From assembly GCF_006363895.1 (NCBI RefSeq), contig NZ_CP040953.1: a stretch of DNA of 64,000 nucleotides; one strand, given 5' to 3'. The notes under the pieces were generated by a model. The model was not told where the DNA came from and ran no database searches. It was given only the letters and a program-made list of their open reading frames with translations. A program made the translations under genes and the position numbers. This DNA is from Methylopumilus universalis (lineage in GTDB: Bacteria > Pseudomonadota > Gammaproteobacteria > Burkholderiales > Methylophilaceae). Shown here piece by piece: positions 34,892-43,879 of the stretch (its first letter is position 1; every line of letters starts with the position of its first letter).

Positions 34892-36073
34892 ATGCTTAAT
34901 TTTATTTTTGTGCTTCTTATTCTTTTGTGCGGTTTAGCAGGTTATCTATTATGGCGTTTTCAAAGTCAATCGCCTGAAGCTATTATGCTAAAAGCTCTTG
35001 AAGAAAAACACCGAGAAATGATTGTCGGTTTAAACGATAGTTTAAATAAATTGACTGATCGCCTTAACTTAGCACTTGCTGAACAAGGCAAGATACAAGG
35101 CGGAATTATTCGTGACACCATGGATAATGCGACGAACCAATTGAAAAATTTGCTTAATATGAGGCTGCAAGACATCGATAGCAAGGTTAAAGAAAGTTTG
35201 GAAGAAGGGTTTAAGAAAACTAACGATACGTTCGATCGCGTGATGAAACAGCTCTCTACGATAGATGAGGCACAAAAAAAGATCGATGGCCTGACCACCA
35301 ACATTGTGAGCTTTCAGGAGTTATTGGGAGATAAAAAATCTAGAGGCGCATTTGGAGAAGTGCAACTCGAAGGTCTTGTTCGTAATGCGTTACCACCTGA
35401 TGCATTTTCAATGCAGCATACATTATCGAATGGCAATCGAGCGGATTGTGTTCTATTTTTACCAGAGCCAACAGGCAGTGTCGCTATTGATTCTAAGTTT
35501 CCATTGGAAAGCTACAGAAAAATGTTGGATACCAGCTTGCCACCAGATGAAATTAAAAATGCGCAAAAGCAGTTTAAGCTTGATATCAAAAAACACATTC
35601 ACGATATCGCGAGTAAATATATTATTTCTAATGAAACTTCGGATGGCGCGGTCATGTTTATTCCTGCTGAAGCAGTTTTTGCAGAGATCCATGCTTACCA
35701 TTCTGATTTGATAGAAGAGGCGATGAGTCAAAGAGTATGGCTCGTATCACCTACAACACTTATGGCTGTTCTCAATACTGCAAGGGCCGTATTAAAAGAT
35801 GTTGAAACACGAAAACAGGTCCATATTATTAAAGCCGAACTTGGAAGACTTGGGCAAGAGTTTGAACGATTTGATGTGCGTATGAAAAAATTAGCTGACA
35901 ACATTAGGCAGGCGCACGAGCACGCTCAAGATGTTCATGTCACAAGCCAAAAAATATCTAGACGTTTTTCCCAAATTGAACGTGTTGAGTTGAAAGATGA
36001 TCCGAACGCTTTATTAGAATTTGAAGAAGAAATTTATACACAACAAGAAGAGCAAAATAAAGATGAGAGTTAA
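34892..36073 (+). CDS. rmuC: DNA recombination protein RmuC
   Basis: A membrane-anchored nuclease-like protein that limits inversions and rearrangements. An N-terminal membrane segment (residues 1-20) is followed by a coiled coil to about residue 135 and the RmuC core with SRGAFGEVQLEGLV and the restriction-enzyme-like VAIDSKFPLESYR. The length of 393 is typical. The last 11 bases overlap moaD. Confidence 0.92.
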   Translation: MLNFIFVLLILLCGLAGYLLWRFQSQSPEAIMLKALEEKHREMIVGLNDSLNKLTDRLNLALAEQGKIQGGIIRDTMDNATNQLKNLLNMRLQDIDSKVKESLEEGFKKTNDTFDRVMKQLSTIDEAQKKIDGLTTNIVSFQELLGDKKSRGAFGEVQLEGLVRNALPPDAFSMQHTLSNGNRADCVLFLPEPTGSVAIDSKFPLESYRKMLDTSLPPDEIKNAQKQFKLDIKKHIHDIASKYIISNETSDGAVMFIPAEAVFAEIHAYHSDLIEEAMSQRVWLVSPTTLMAVLNTARAVLKDVETRKQVHIIKAELGRLGQEFERFDVRMKKLADNIRQAHEHAQDVHVTSQKISRRFSQIERVELKDDPNALLEFEEEIYTQQEEQNKDES

Positions 36074-36320
36074 GTTATTTTATTTTGCAAAAGTGAGAGA
36101 GGCCCTAGGGGTTGATCGGGAAGAAATAGATCTTGCAGGTAGCATTCAAACAGTTGCTGACTTGGTGGGGTTTTTAAAAGGTAGGGGCAGCGCTTGGCAT
36201 ACTACCTTTAATGAGCTTTCATCAATCAGAATGGCGGTTAATCAGGAAATAGTTGAAGATGATCATGCGATAAGAGCCAATGATGAAGTTGCCTTTTTTC
36301 CGCCTATCACGGGCGGTTGA
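36063..36320 (+). CDS. moaD: molybdopterin synthase sulfur carrier subunit
   Basis: A ubiquitin-like protein of 85 residues whose C-terminal GG (FFPPITGG) is thiocarboxylated to deliver sulfur to precursor Z. The frame is open further upstream within rmuC, but the ATG at 36063 gives the normal start MRVKLFYFAKVREALG. With moaE it supplies molybdopterin, for example for formate dehydrogenase (inference). Confidence 0.93.
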   Translation: MRVKLFYFAKVREALGVDREEIDLAGSIQTVADLVGFLKGRGSAWHTTFNELSSIRMAVNQEIVEDDHAIRANDEVAFFPPITGG

Positions 36321-36322
36321 TT

Positions 36323-36772
36323 ATGGCTGTCCATGTTCAAGAAGGTTTATTTGATTTACAAATCATCGCCCAAAAACTAAAAAAACTACATAATAGTGGT
36401 GCTTCAGTTACCTTTGAAGGGTATGTGAGAGATTTTGATCTAAATCAGGATAAGTTGGACATACTTGAGTTGGAACACTATCCTGGAATGACTGAAAAAG
36501 CATTATTAGATATTGAGTTGTTAGCATTTCAACGATGGAATTTAGATGATATTTATATTGTGCATCGATATGGCAAGTTAAAAGTCGGTGAGCCCATTGT
36601 TGGTATTATTGTATTTTCAAAACACCGAAAAGAGGCCTTTGAGGCTTGTCATTTTATTATCGATTTTTTAAAAACAGATGCCCCTTTTTGGAAAAAAGAG
36701 ATTACCAACCAAAAATCATACTGGGTGGAAGCTAAAAAGTTAGATGACGAAGAAAAGAATAAGTGGAATTAA
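36323..36772 (+). CDS. moaE: molybdopterin synthase catalytic subunit
   Basis: Transfers sulfur from MoaD to form molybdopterin. The family motifs VTFEGYVRDF, LELEHYPGMTEKAL, the HRYGKLKVGEPIV region and the lysine pair in FWKKE are present. The ATG at 36323 is taken as start, two bases after moaD, rather than an overlapping TTG. It gives 149 residues. Confidence 0.94.
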   Translation: MAVHVQEGLFDLQIIAQKLKKLHNSGASVTFEGYVRDFDLNQDKLDILELEHYPGMTEKALLDIELLAFQRWNLDDIYIVHRYGKLKVGEPIVGIIVFSKHRKEAFEACHFIIDFLKTDAPFWKKEITNQKSYWVEAKKLDDEEKNKWN

Positions 36773-36857
36773 ATTTTGTAATAAATACATGTACTTATAT
36801 ATTTAAACTAAAGTTAAGTATTAAATAATAAACGCCTATGAAAGTGATTTTATTCCT

Positions 36858-37724
36858 ATGAAAGCTATAAAAAAAGCTGTATTTCCGGTAGCCGGTCTCG
36901 GTACACGTTTTTTACCTGCCACAAAAGCCAATCCAAAAGAGATGCTTCCAGTTGTTGATAAACCTTTAATTCAATATGCGGTAGAAGAGGCAATTCAATC
37001 AGGCATTACTGAACTTATTTTTGTGACGGGTCGAAACAAAAGATCTATCGAAGATCATTTTGATAAGAATGTTGAGCTTGAAGCTAGTCTAATAGCTTCC
37101 AATAAAAATCTCCTCTTGGAATCTATTCGATCCATCATTCCTTCTCATGTGAAATGTATCTACACCAGACAATCAGAACCCTTAGGTTTGGGTCATGCTG
37201 TTCTTCAAGCAAAAACCATTATTAACGATGAGCCATTTGCTGTTTTATTGGCTGATGATTTAACTGATGCTAATACGCCTGTTTTAAAACAATTAATCAT
37301 GCAACACCAAAAAGAACAATCATCTGTTATTGCGATTGAAGATATCCCTAAAGAAAAAACGGTGCAATATGGCATCGTCGATGTAGGGGGTTCTAATAAT
37401 AATTTATACAAAATTAATTCAATTGTAGAAAAACCCCAGCCAATAGATGCACCATCTACATTGGGTGTCATTGGTCGCTATGTATTTAATCCAGAAATTT
37501 TCGATTGTCTAGAAAAAATTAAACCTGGGAAGGGTGGGGAAATCCAGCTCACTGACGCTATTCAAATGCTACTTGATCAGCAAAGTATCTTCGCATATCT
37601 ATTTGAAGGTAAGCGTTATGATTGCGGTGATAAATTGGGCTTCATGAAGGCCAATATTGAATTTTCAAAAAAACATCCAGAAATAGGAAAAGAATTCATA
37701 GCATTTCTAAAATCAGTATCATGA
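36858..37724 (+). CDS. galU: UTP--glucose-1-phosphate uridylyltransferase
   Basis: Makes UDP-glucose for envelope polysaccharides. The nucleotide-binding loop GLGTRFLPATKANPKEMLP near the N-terminus and the active-site segments VLLADDL and IVEKPQP match GalU. The length of 288 is typical. The 85 bases upstream are A+T-rich without a clear promoter. The sequence TATGAAA occurs twice there, at the real start and 20 bases before it. Confidence 0.95.
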   Translation: MKAIKKAVFPVAGLGTRFLPATKANPKEMLPVVDKPLIQYAVEEAIQSGITELIFVTGRNKRSIEDHFDKNVELEASLIASNKNLLLESIRSIIPSHVKCIYTRQSEPLGLGHAVLQAKTIINDEPFAVLLADDLTDANTPVLKQLIMQHQKEQSSVIAIEDIPKEKTVQYGIVDVGGSNNNLYKINSIVEKPQPIDAPSTLGVIGRYVFNPEIFDCLEKIKPGKGGEIQLTDAIQMLLDQQSIFAYLFEGKRYDCGDKLGFMKANIEFSKKHPEIGKEFIAFLKSVS

Positions 37725-37740
37725 TTCAGTTTATTAATTG

Positions 37741-38274
37741 ATGGATACCATCCAAACATTAATTAGTAAATCTTCTGTCATCTATTCAGAAATTGAAATA
37801 AAAACTGTAATTCAGAACATTGCAGATCAAGCCAATCAAACAATTAAAACTGATGATCTTTATGTTTTATGTGTAATGAATGGCGCATTAATTTTTGCAG
37901 GACAACTTTTACCTCGGTTAGAAAAAAATGTTCAATATAGCTACATTCATGCAACACGTTATGCAGATTCTCTGACTGGTGGATCCATTGATTGGCTTGT
38001 AAGGCCGCCTAAAGACATTGAAGGGAAGACTGTTTTGATTCTTGACGATATCTTGGATGAAGGCATTACACTCAGAGAAATTGTTGCTACATGCGAAGCA
38101 ATGAAAGCCAAGGCTATCTATACCGCTGTGTTATTTGATAAAGAGATAGCAAAAGAAAAATCTTATTCTCCAAATTTTATAGGCCTTAAAGTGCCTAATC
38201 GCTTTGTATTCGGATACGGCTTAGATTGCAAGGGTTTGGGTCGAAATCTTCCACATTTGTATGCTTTGGATTAA
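37741..38274 (+). CDS. hypoxanthine-guanine type phosphoribosyltransferase
   Basis: A purine-salvage family enzyme of 177 residues. The PRPP-binding motif VLILDDILDEGITL is clear, and the N-terminal YVLCVMNGALIFAGQLL is the conserved loop I region. The ATG at 37741 is preferred over a TTG directly before it. Substrate preference among hypoxanthine, guanine and xanthine cannot be told from the sequence. Confidence 0.85.
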   Translation: MDTIQTLISKSSVIYSEIEIKTVIQNIADQANQTIKTDDLYVLCVMNGALIFAGQLLPRLEKNVQYSYIHATRYADSLTGGSIDWLVRPPKDIEGKTVLILDDILDEGITLREIVATCEAMKAKAIYTAVLFDKEIAKEKSYSPNFIGLKVPNRFVFGYGLDCKGLGRNLPHLYALD

Positions 38275-38318
38275 AAGCATCTTATGTTTTCTTAATTTAA
38301 TGTCACAATGACACAAAT

Positions 38319-40637
38319 ATGAGCAAAAAAAATAAATCTATAAGACAAGATGATCCTCAAAAAGAACGTGAGGCTATGTTTTATGAAAAACCTCTCCCTA
38401 GTCGAGAATTAATATTAAAGATAATGGCTGATCAGGGCGTTCCTCTCTCAATTTCAAAGCTGAATGAATTGCTTGAAATTGCTGATGACGAATCCGAAGC
38501 ATTTAATAAGCGTATTAGAGCGATGGAAAGACAAGGTCAGATTATGCGAAATCGGAAAGACGATTTTTGTATTTCTGAAAAATTAAATCTTATTCCAGGA
38601 CGTATACAAGGCCATGCAGATGGATTTGGCTTCCTTATTCCAGACCAAGGAGGCGATGATATTTTCTTGTCTTCTAGAGAAATGATGCAAGTCCTTCATA
38701 ACGATCGCGTTATGGTTCAAACCATAGGGCAAGATAGAAAAGGTCGCCCTGAAGGTAAAGTGATTGAGATTCTTGAAAGAAAGAATGAGACTTTAGTAGG
38801 CAGGGTAGTGCAAGGGCAAGGCGTTACTATCGTTGCTGCTGAAGATAAGAGAATTAATCAAGACTTCCTCATTCCATATCATCTTGATATGGGCGCTAAA
38901 CCGGGTCAAATTGTTGTTATTGAAATTACTGCTCAGCCTTCATTTAAATCCAGACCTATGGGCAAGGTAATTCAAATCCTTGGTAATTATGCAGACAGCG
39001 GCATGGAAATTGAAATTGCCTTAAGAAAACATCAACTTCCATACAACTTCTCAGAAGAGACAGTTCGTATTGCGGAATCTTTTTCTAAAAAAGTATCCGA
39101 AAATGATTTTAAGGGAAGAGTCGATTTGCGTGATTTACCTCTTATTACTATTGACGGAGAAACTGCAAGAGATTTTGATGATGCAGTTTATGCAGAAAGT
39201 ATCGATAAAAATTGGCGTTTAGTTGTCGCTATTGCTGATGTAAGTTTTTATGTACAACCTGATAATGCTCTAGACAAAGAAGCTTTTGATAGAGGTAATT
39301 CGGTTTATTTTCCAAGAAGAGTCATTCCAATGTTGCCGGAGGCACTATCAAATGGGCTTTGCTCACTTAATCCGCACGTCGATCGATTATGCATGATTTG
39401 TGACATGCTTATTGACCAGCATGGAAAAGTTCTTTCTTATAAATTTTATCCGTCTGTTATGGAGTCAAAAGCACGTATGACTTATACAGACGTAAGTGCG
39501 CTATTAAAAGAAACATCACCTGAGCTAACAGAAAAATATAAATCGATTATCCCGCACATTAAAAATCTTGAGTCAGTATATAGAATCCTCACCAAGCAAA
39601 GGCATATAAGAGGCGCTATTGAATTTGATTCCTCTGAAACCATTATGATTTTCAATGATCAAGGAAAAATTGATCGTATTGAGCCTGTGATCCGAAATGA
39701 AGCGCATCGTCTTATTGAGGAGTGCATGTTAGCGGCCAATGTGTGTGCAGCTAATTTCTTAATTGAACAAGAACATCCAGCGCTTTATAGAATTCATGAA
39801 GGCCCAACTGAAGAGCGTTTAGAAAATTTGCAAATATTTTTAGCTGAATTTGGATTTATGTTAACTGGTGGAGATAAGCCGAGCATTAAGGATTACGCTG
39901 CTTTAATTGAAAAAATTAAAGGTCGGCCAGATGAGCATTTATTGCAAACGGTTTTATTAAGGTCAATGCAACAGGCTGTATATAGTCCAGACAATATTGG
40001 TCACTTTGGTTTGGCTTATGAGGCATATGCACATTTTACTTCTCCGATACGTCGATACCCTGATCTTTTAATTCATCGTGCCATTAAAGCTACTTTAGAA
40101 AAGAAGAAAATGCCTGCCTCAAATTGGCATGTCTTAGGCCAGCATTGCTCTATGACAGAAAGAAGAGCTGATGATGCTACGCGAGATGTTTCAGCATGGC
40201 TTAAGTGTTATTACATGCAGGATAAAATTGGTGAGATATACGAAGGTACTGTTGCAGGTGTAACAAGTTTCGGTTTATTTGTTTCTATTGATGATATTTA
40301 TATTGAAGGTTTGTTGCATGTTACAGAGTTAGGTAACGATTATTTTACTTATGACAAAGCAAGGCACGCGATGGTTGGAGAAAGATCTCACGTCATTTAT
40401 CGCTTAGGAGATCGCTTAAAAGTAAAATTAGTGCGTGTGGATTTAGAGCTTAGCAAAATTGACTTTAGCCTTGAAAGCCATCAAGAAGTTCAAAAGTCTT
40501 CATTAAAAGATAGAAAGCCAAAAAATTTCTTTAAAGAGAAAGTAGCACATAAAAAGAAAGCCCATCCTGGAAAACATAAAAGTGGTTCAAAGGTATCTGG
40601 TTCACCAAGAAGCAAAAAGAGAATAAGAGCTAAATAA
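38319..40637 (+). CDS. rnr: ribonuclease R
   Basis: A 3'-5' exoribonuclease of the RNB family that can degrade structured RNA. Order: N-terminal winged-helix and cold-shock domains (PGRIQGHADGFGFLIP), the RNB core with the catalytic aspartates in TARDFDDAVYAE, a C-terminal S1 domain (YEGTVAGVTSFGLFVS) and a lysine-rich tail (about residues 720-772). The length of 772 is normal. rlmB follows after one base. Confidence 0.95.
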   Translation: MSKKNKSIRQDDPQKEREAMFYEKPLPSRELILKIMADQGVPLSISKLNELLEIADDESEAFNKRIRAMERQGQIMRNRKDDFCISEKLNLIPGRIQGHADGFGFLIPDQGGDDIFLSSREMMQVLHNDRVMVQTIGQDRKGRPEGKVIEILERKNETLVGRVVQGQGVTIVAAEDKRINQDFLIPYHLDMGAKPGQIVVIEITAQPSFKSRPMGKVIQILGNYADSGMEIEIALRKHQLPYNFSEETVRIAESFSKKVSENDFKGRVDLRDLPLITIDGETARDFDDAVYAESIDKNWRLVVAIADVSFYVQPDNALDKEAFDRGNSVYFPRRVIPMLPEALSNGLCSLNPHVDRLCMICDMLIDQHGKVLSYKFYPSVMESKARMTYTDVSALLKETSPELTEKYKSIIPHIKNLESVYRILTKQRHIRGAIEFDSSETIMIFNDQGKIDRIEPVIRNEAHRLIEECMLAANVCAANFLIEQEHPALYRIHEGPTEERLENLQIFLAEFGFMLTGGDKPSIKDYAALIEKIKGRPDEHLLQTVLLRSMQQAVYSPDNIGHFGLAYEAYAHFTSPIRRYPDLLIHRAIKATLEKKKMPASNWHVLGQHCSMTERRADDATRDVSAWLKCYYMQDKIGEIYEGTVAGVTSFGLFVSIDDIYIEGLLHVTELGNDYFTYDKARHAMVGERSHVIYRLGDRLKVKLVRVDLELSKIDFSLESHQEVQKSSLKDRKPKNFFKEKVAHKKKAHPGKHKSGSKVSGSPRSKKRIRAK

Positions 40638-40638
40638 C

Positions 40639-41385
40639 ATGTCTCAAAGCCAGATTATTTTTGGGTTTCATCCTATTATCAGTCAATTAAGACAATCTTC
40701 AAGAAGCATTCAAGAAATCTATTTGGATAGCGATCGTAACGATCCAAGAGCTAAAGAAATTGTTGAGTTAGCTAAAGAAAATAATATTCGTATACTCATG
40801 GTTGATCGAGCAAGATTAGACGGCATTGCTTCACAAGCCAAACACCAGGGTGTAGTAGCAAAAATTATTCCTTTAGTAATTCCTTATAAAACGGTAGAAG
40901 ATATTTTAGAGGGTGACCTCAAAGAGCCTGCTTTTTTTCTCATACTAGACGGTGTTGAAGATCCTCATAATTTAGGAGCATGTTTACGTGTTGCAGATGG
41001 TATGGGTGTCCATGCTGTTATAGCACCTAAAGATCGAGCGGTAGGGTTAAATGCTACTGTGAGAAAAGTCGCTTCAGGCGCTGCTGAATCAGTACCTTTT
41101 ATTGTGGTGACAAATTTAGCGAGGACTATTCGTCAGCTTAAAGAGCAGGGCGTGCTTGTGGTTGGAACAGCAGAAGATGGGGCCGAATCTCTTTACCAAT
41201 CAAATTTAAGCGGGCCCATTGCTGTCGTATTAGGTTCAGAAGGTAGCGGACTTAGAAGACTCACTCGTGATGTATGTGACTTATTAATTAAAATACCTAT
41301 GCTAGGGGCTGTTGAAAGTTTAAATGTGAGTGTTGCTAGTGGAATTGTCTTGTCAGAAATTAGACGACAGCGTTTTAAATCTTAA
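40639..41385 (+). CDS. rlmB: 23S rRNA (guanosine-2'-O-)-methyltransferase RlmB
   Basis: A SPOUT-class methyltransferase modifying G2251 of 23S rRNA. The trefoil-knot motifs LDGVEDPHNLGACLRVAD, VLGSEGSGLRRL and VESLNVSVASGI are all present. It is 248 residues long. The rnr-rlmB pairing is conserved. Its 3' end overlaps the end of mqo on the other strand by 11 bases. Confidence 0.95.
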   Translation: MSQSQIIFGFHPIISQLRQSSRSIQEIYLDSDRNDPRAKEIVELAKENNIRILMVDRARLDGIASQAKHQGVVAKIIPLVIPYKTVEDILEGDLKEPAFFLILDGVEDPHNLGACLRVADGMGVHAVIAPKDRAVGLNATVRKVASGAAESVPFIVVTNLARTIRQLKEQGVLVVGTAEDGAESLYQSNLSGPIAVVLGSEGSGLRRLTRDVCDLLIKIPMLGAVESLNVSVASGIVLSEIRRQRFKS

Positions 41386-42850
41386 ATCCCAGTGTTTTGT
41401 AAGTAGATCGTCGAGTTTTATTAAATAAAGATGGCTGCTTACTCAAGTCTTGATTATATGATGGCACCATCTTTTCAATTTTATCCTTCCATATCTTGGA
41501 GTTTATTCTTCCCTTAAAGCTTTTCTCAATCACATTCAACATTGAGAAAACAGATGTGGAGGCTCCAGGAGAGGCGCCCAAAAGTGCGGCGAGTGATGAG
41601 TCGTCTGACCAAACCACTTCTGTTCCAAATTCTAATTTGCCACCAATTTTTTTGTAAGGCTTGATGATTTGAACTCTCTTACCAGCGGATGCTAGCTTCC
41701 AATCTTTTTCATTAGCTAAAGGATAAAACTCTTTCAATGCATTCATTTTATCTTTGTAGGAGCTGCCTGACTCTTTAATAAGATAAGTTAGAAGATTTAA
41801 ATTGCAAATAAATACATGCAGCATTGGCAAAATGTTTTGGATGCGAATCGATTTCAATAAATCGAAATACGAGCCCGTTTTTAAAAATTTAAACGTGAAA
41901 CTTGCAAATGGGCCGAACATAAGCTGCCTTTTACCATTAATAATCCTTAAATCTAAATGAGGTGCCGACATCGGAGGCGCTTTAGGACCTGCTATTCCGT
42001 AAATTTTAGAAAAATGTTTTTTTGTAATAGAAGATTTCTTACATATTAACCATTCTCCATTCACCGGAAACCCTGCATAGCCTATTTGATTTTTAATATT
42101 ACTTTTTTGAAGTAAATGAATGGTGGATCCGCCGGCGCCAATAAAAATAAATTTTGCATTTACTGAAATTACTTTTTTACTCTTCGTGCAGTAAATTTTT
42201 ATATCCCAAGTTTTATCACCAGCCTGTGATATAGATTTAATTTCATGGTTTACATGAATTGAAAACTTTTTATTTGTCGATAAAATTTTTAACATTTGAT
42301 GACTAAGTGATTCAAAATCAACATCACTTCCATAATTTATTCTTGTCATCGCAATATCATCTTTTAAGTCTTTAGCAATGAGGGGCGCCCATTCTTTAAT
42401 TGTTTCTTTGTTTCTAGAGAATTGCATGTCTTTGAATAGGGGAGTTTTACTTAAGGCTTCATATCTTTTCTTTAAAAAAGATATATTCTTTTCACCTTTA
42501 ACATAGCTTATGTGAGGTACTTGGGTAATAAAGGATTTAGGCTTAAAGCTTTTATACTTCCTAGTTAAAAAACTCCAAAACTCCAGTGACACTTCAAATT
42601 CTTTGTTAATCTTTAATGCCCTATCTACATTTATATGTTGTTGCCTATTCATAGGGGTGTAATTAAGTTCACAGAAGCCAGCATGCCCAGTGCCTGCGTT
42701 ATTGATCGATTGAGAGCTTTCTAGGGCGCAAGAAGCCAGCTTCTCGTAAATGGTAATATCTATATCAGAATCTAACTCTTGAAGTAATCTGGCTAGTGTG
42801 ACGCTCATGATTCCACCGCCAATACAAACGACATCTTTTTTAATGTTCAC
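41375..42850 (-). CDS. mqo: malate:quinone oxidoreductase
   Basis: A membrane-associated FAD enzyme oxidising malate to oxaloacetate with quinone reduction. The FAD-binding CIGGGIMSVTLARLL lies at the N-terminus, and SINNAGTGHAGFCELNYTPMN, FIGAGGSTIHLLQKS and ALLGASPGASTSVFSML are close to known Mqo proteins. The length is 491. The start codon is GTG. It is divergent from a glycosyltransferase gene across a 103-base gap. Confidence 0.94.
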   Translation of the reverse strand: MNIKKDVVCIGGGIMSVTLARLLQELDSDIDITIYEKLASCALESSQSINNAGTGHAGFCELNYTPMNRQQHINVDRALKINKEFEVSLEFWSFLTRKYKSFKPKSFITQVPHISYVKGEKNISFLKKRYEALSKTPLFKDMQFSRNKETIKEWAPLIAKDLKDDIAMTRINYGSDVDFESLSHQMLKILSTNKKFSIHVNHEIKSISQAGDKTWDIKIYCTKSKKVISVNAKFIFIGAGGSTIHLLQKSNIKNQIGYAGFPVNGEWLICKKSSITKKHFSKIYGIAGPKAPPMSAPHLDLRIINGKRQLMFGPFASFTFKFLKTGSYFDLLKSIRIQNILPMLHVFICNLNLLTYLIKESGSSYKDKMNALKEFYPLANEKDWKLASAGKRVQIIKPYKKIGGKLEFGTEVVWSDDSSLAALLGASPGASTSVFSMLNVIEKSFKGRINSKIWKDKIEKMVPSYNQDLSKQPSLFNKTRRSTYKTLGFKI

Positions 42851-42953
42851 TATCTACCAACCTAATTTCCTTAATTTTATTTTTTTGATTTTATAAGTTG
42901 TTATAATCTATCGAAATAATTTACCTTTAAATTAACCATTAGTCACTAAATTA

Positions 42954-43691
42954 ATGCCTAAACTTTCCGTCATTATCATTGCAAAGAATGAATCTGAAAA
43001 TATTGCTGAATGCATTAAAAGTGCAAGTTTCGCTAATGAAGTTATTGTTCTAGATTCAGGTAGTTCTGATAATACCGTGCCTCTTGCAAAGAAATTAGGT
43101 GCTAAAATTTTTAATAGGCCATGGAAAGGTTATGGCCAACATAAAAATATAGCCATTCAATTAGCTAAGCATGAATGGATTTTTTCTTTGGACGCTGACG
43201 AAAGAATTTCGCCCGCGCTCAAACAAGAAATTTTAAAAGTGATTAATCGACCAGACTTCAATGTTTACGATGTTCCTAGACGCTCCTTATTTGTTTCAAG
43301 ATTTATAAAGCACTCGGGTTGGCAGCCAGATAGGACAAAAAGACTTTTTAAAAAAGGCAGCGCTAAATTCTCAGAGCATCATGTGCATGAACATCTCGAA
43401 AGTAAATATGAAATAGGGCATTTACTGCAGCCTTTAATTCATTATTCATACAGAGATTTTGAGACGGTATTAAAAAAGATCAATGTCTATTCAAGCTTGG
43501 GCGCCAGAGATCTTAAAAGGAAAGGCAAAAAAGGTAGCCTTAAAAAAGCAATTCTTCATGCTTTATGGGCTTTTATTAGAACCTATATTGTAAGGTTTGG
43601 TTTTTTAGACGGTCGCGAGGGCTTAATGCTTGCAATCTCTGTAGCAGAAGGCACTTATTATCGCTATATCAAACTTATCTATTTAAAATAA
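42954..43691 (+). CDS. family 2 glycosyltransferase (WaaE/KdtX-like)
   Basis: A 245-residue GT-A glycosyltransferase. The N-terminal LSVIIIAKNESENIAECI, the nucleotide-sugar segment VLDSGSSDNTV and the metal-binding SLDADERI are typical of the small lipopolysaccharide core glucosyltransferases. A TATAAT lies at 42902-42907 in the upstream gap. A bidirectional terminator follows. The sugar and acceptor are not known. Confidence 0.85.
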   Translation: MPKLSVIIIAKNESENIAECIKSASFANEVIVLDSGSSDNTVPLAKKLGAKIFNRPWKGYGQHKNIAIQLAKHEWIFSLDADERISPALKQEILKVINRPDFNVYDVPRRSLFVSRFIKHSGWQPDRTKRLFKKGSAKFSEHHVHEHLESKYEIGHLLQPLIHYSYRDFETVLKKINVYSSLGARDLKRKGKKGSLKKAILHALWAFIRTYIVRFGFLDGREGLMLAISVAEGTYYRYIKLIYLK

Positions 43692-43716
43692 AAAAGCCCA
43701 TATGCATGGGCTTTTT
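43691..43716. terminator. bidirectional intrinsic terminator
   Basis: AAAAAGCCCAT (43691-43701) and ATGGGCTTTTT (43706-43716) form an 11-bp stem with a 4-base loop. Both strands show a T run, so it can end the glycosyltransferase transcript on plus and the tRNA-Asn transcript on minus. Confidence 0.9.
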
Positions 43717-43721
43717 GAATT

Positions 43722-43797
43722 TGGCTCCTCGACCTGGGCTCGAACCAGGGACACACGGATTAACAGTCCGTTGCTCTACCAGCTGAGCTATCGAGGA
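43722..43797 (-). tRNA. tRNA-Asn (GTT)
   Basis: On the minus strand the 76-base sequence folds as a cloverleaf: acceptor tcctcga/tcgagga, D arm with agctggtaga, anticodon loop CTGTTAA with GTT at 43762-43764, T arm ggttcgagccc, and an encoded CCA end at 43722-43724. Confidence 0.97.
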
Positions 43798-43809
43798 ATT
43801 GAGAACGTG

Positions 43810-43839
43810 ATCATAAAACAGTTATTGCTGTAAGGTCAA
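43810..43839 (-). promoter_or_regulatory. promoter of tRNA-Asn
   Basis: Minus strand TTGACC (43834-43839) and TATGAT (43810-43815) with an 18-base spacer, each 5 of 6 to consensus. The predicted start is about 6 bases before the tRNA 5' end. Confidence 0.65.
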
Positions 43840-43879
43840 CTTAAACAACCTGTAAATTATACTTGAATTGACCCCTCAT

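Noticed and set aside
35352..35731. Overlapping open frames of about 90-120 residues inside rmuC
   Set aside because: They fall on the conserved RmuC core and read as out-of-frame translations.
36838..36864. Short upstream frame and repeated TATGAAA before galU
   Set aside because: The upstream frame is only seven codons and the repeat is short. I see no evidence that it is translated or regulatory.
38301..38313. TGTCA/TGACA inverted repeat before rnr
   Set aside because: Only five paired bases with a 3-base loop; expected by chance in this length of sequence.
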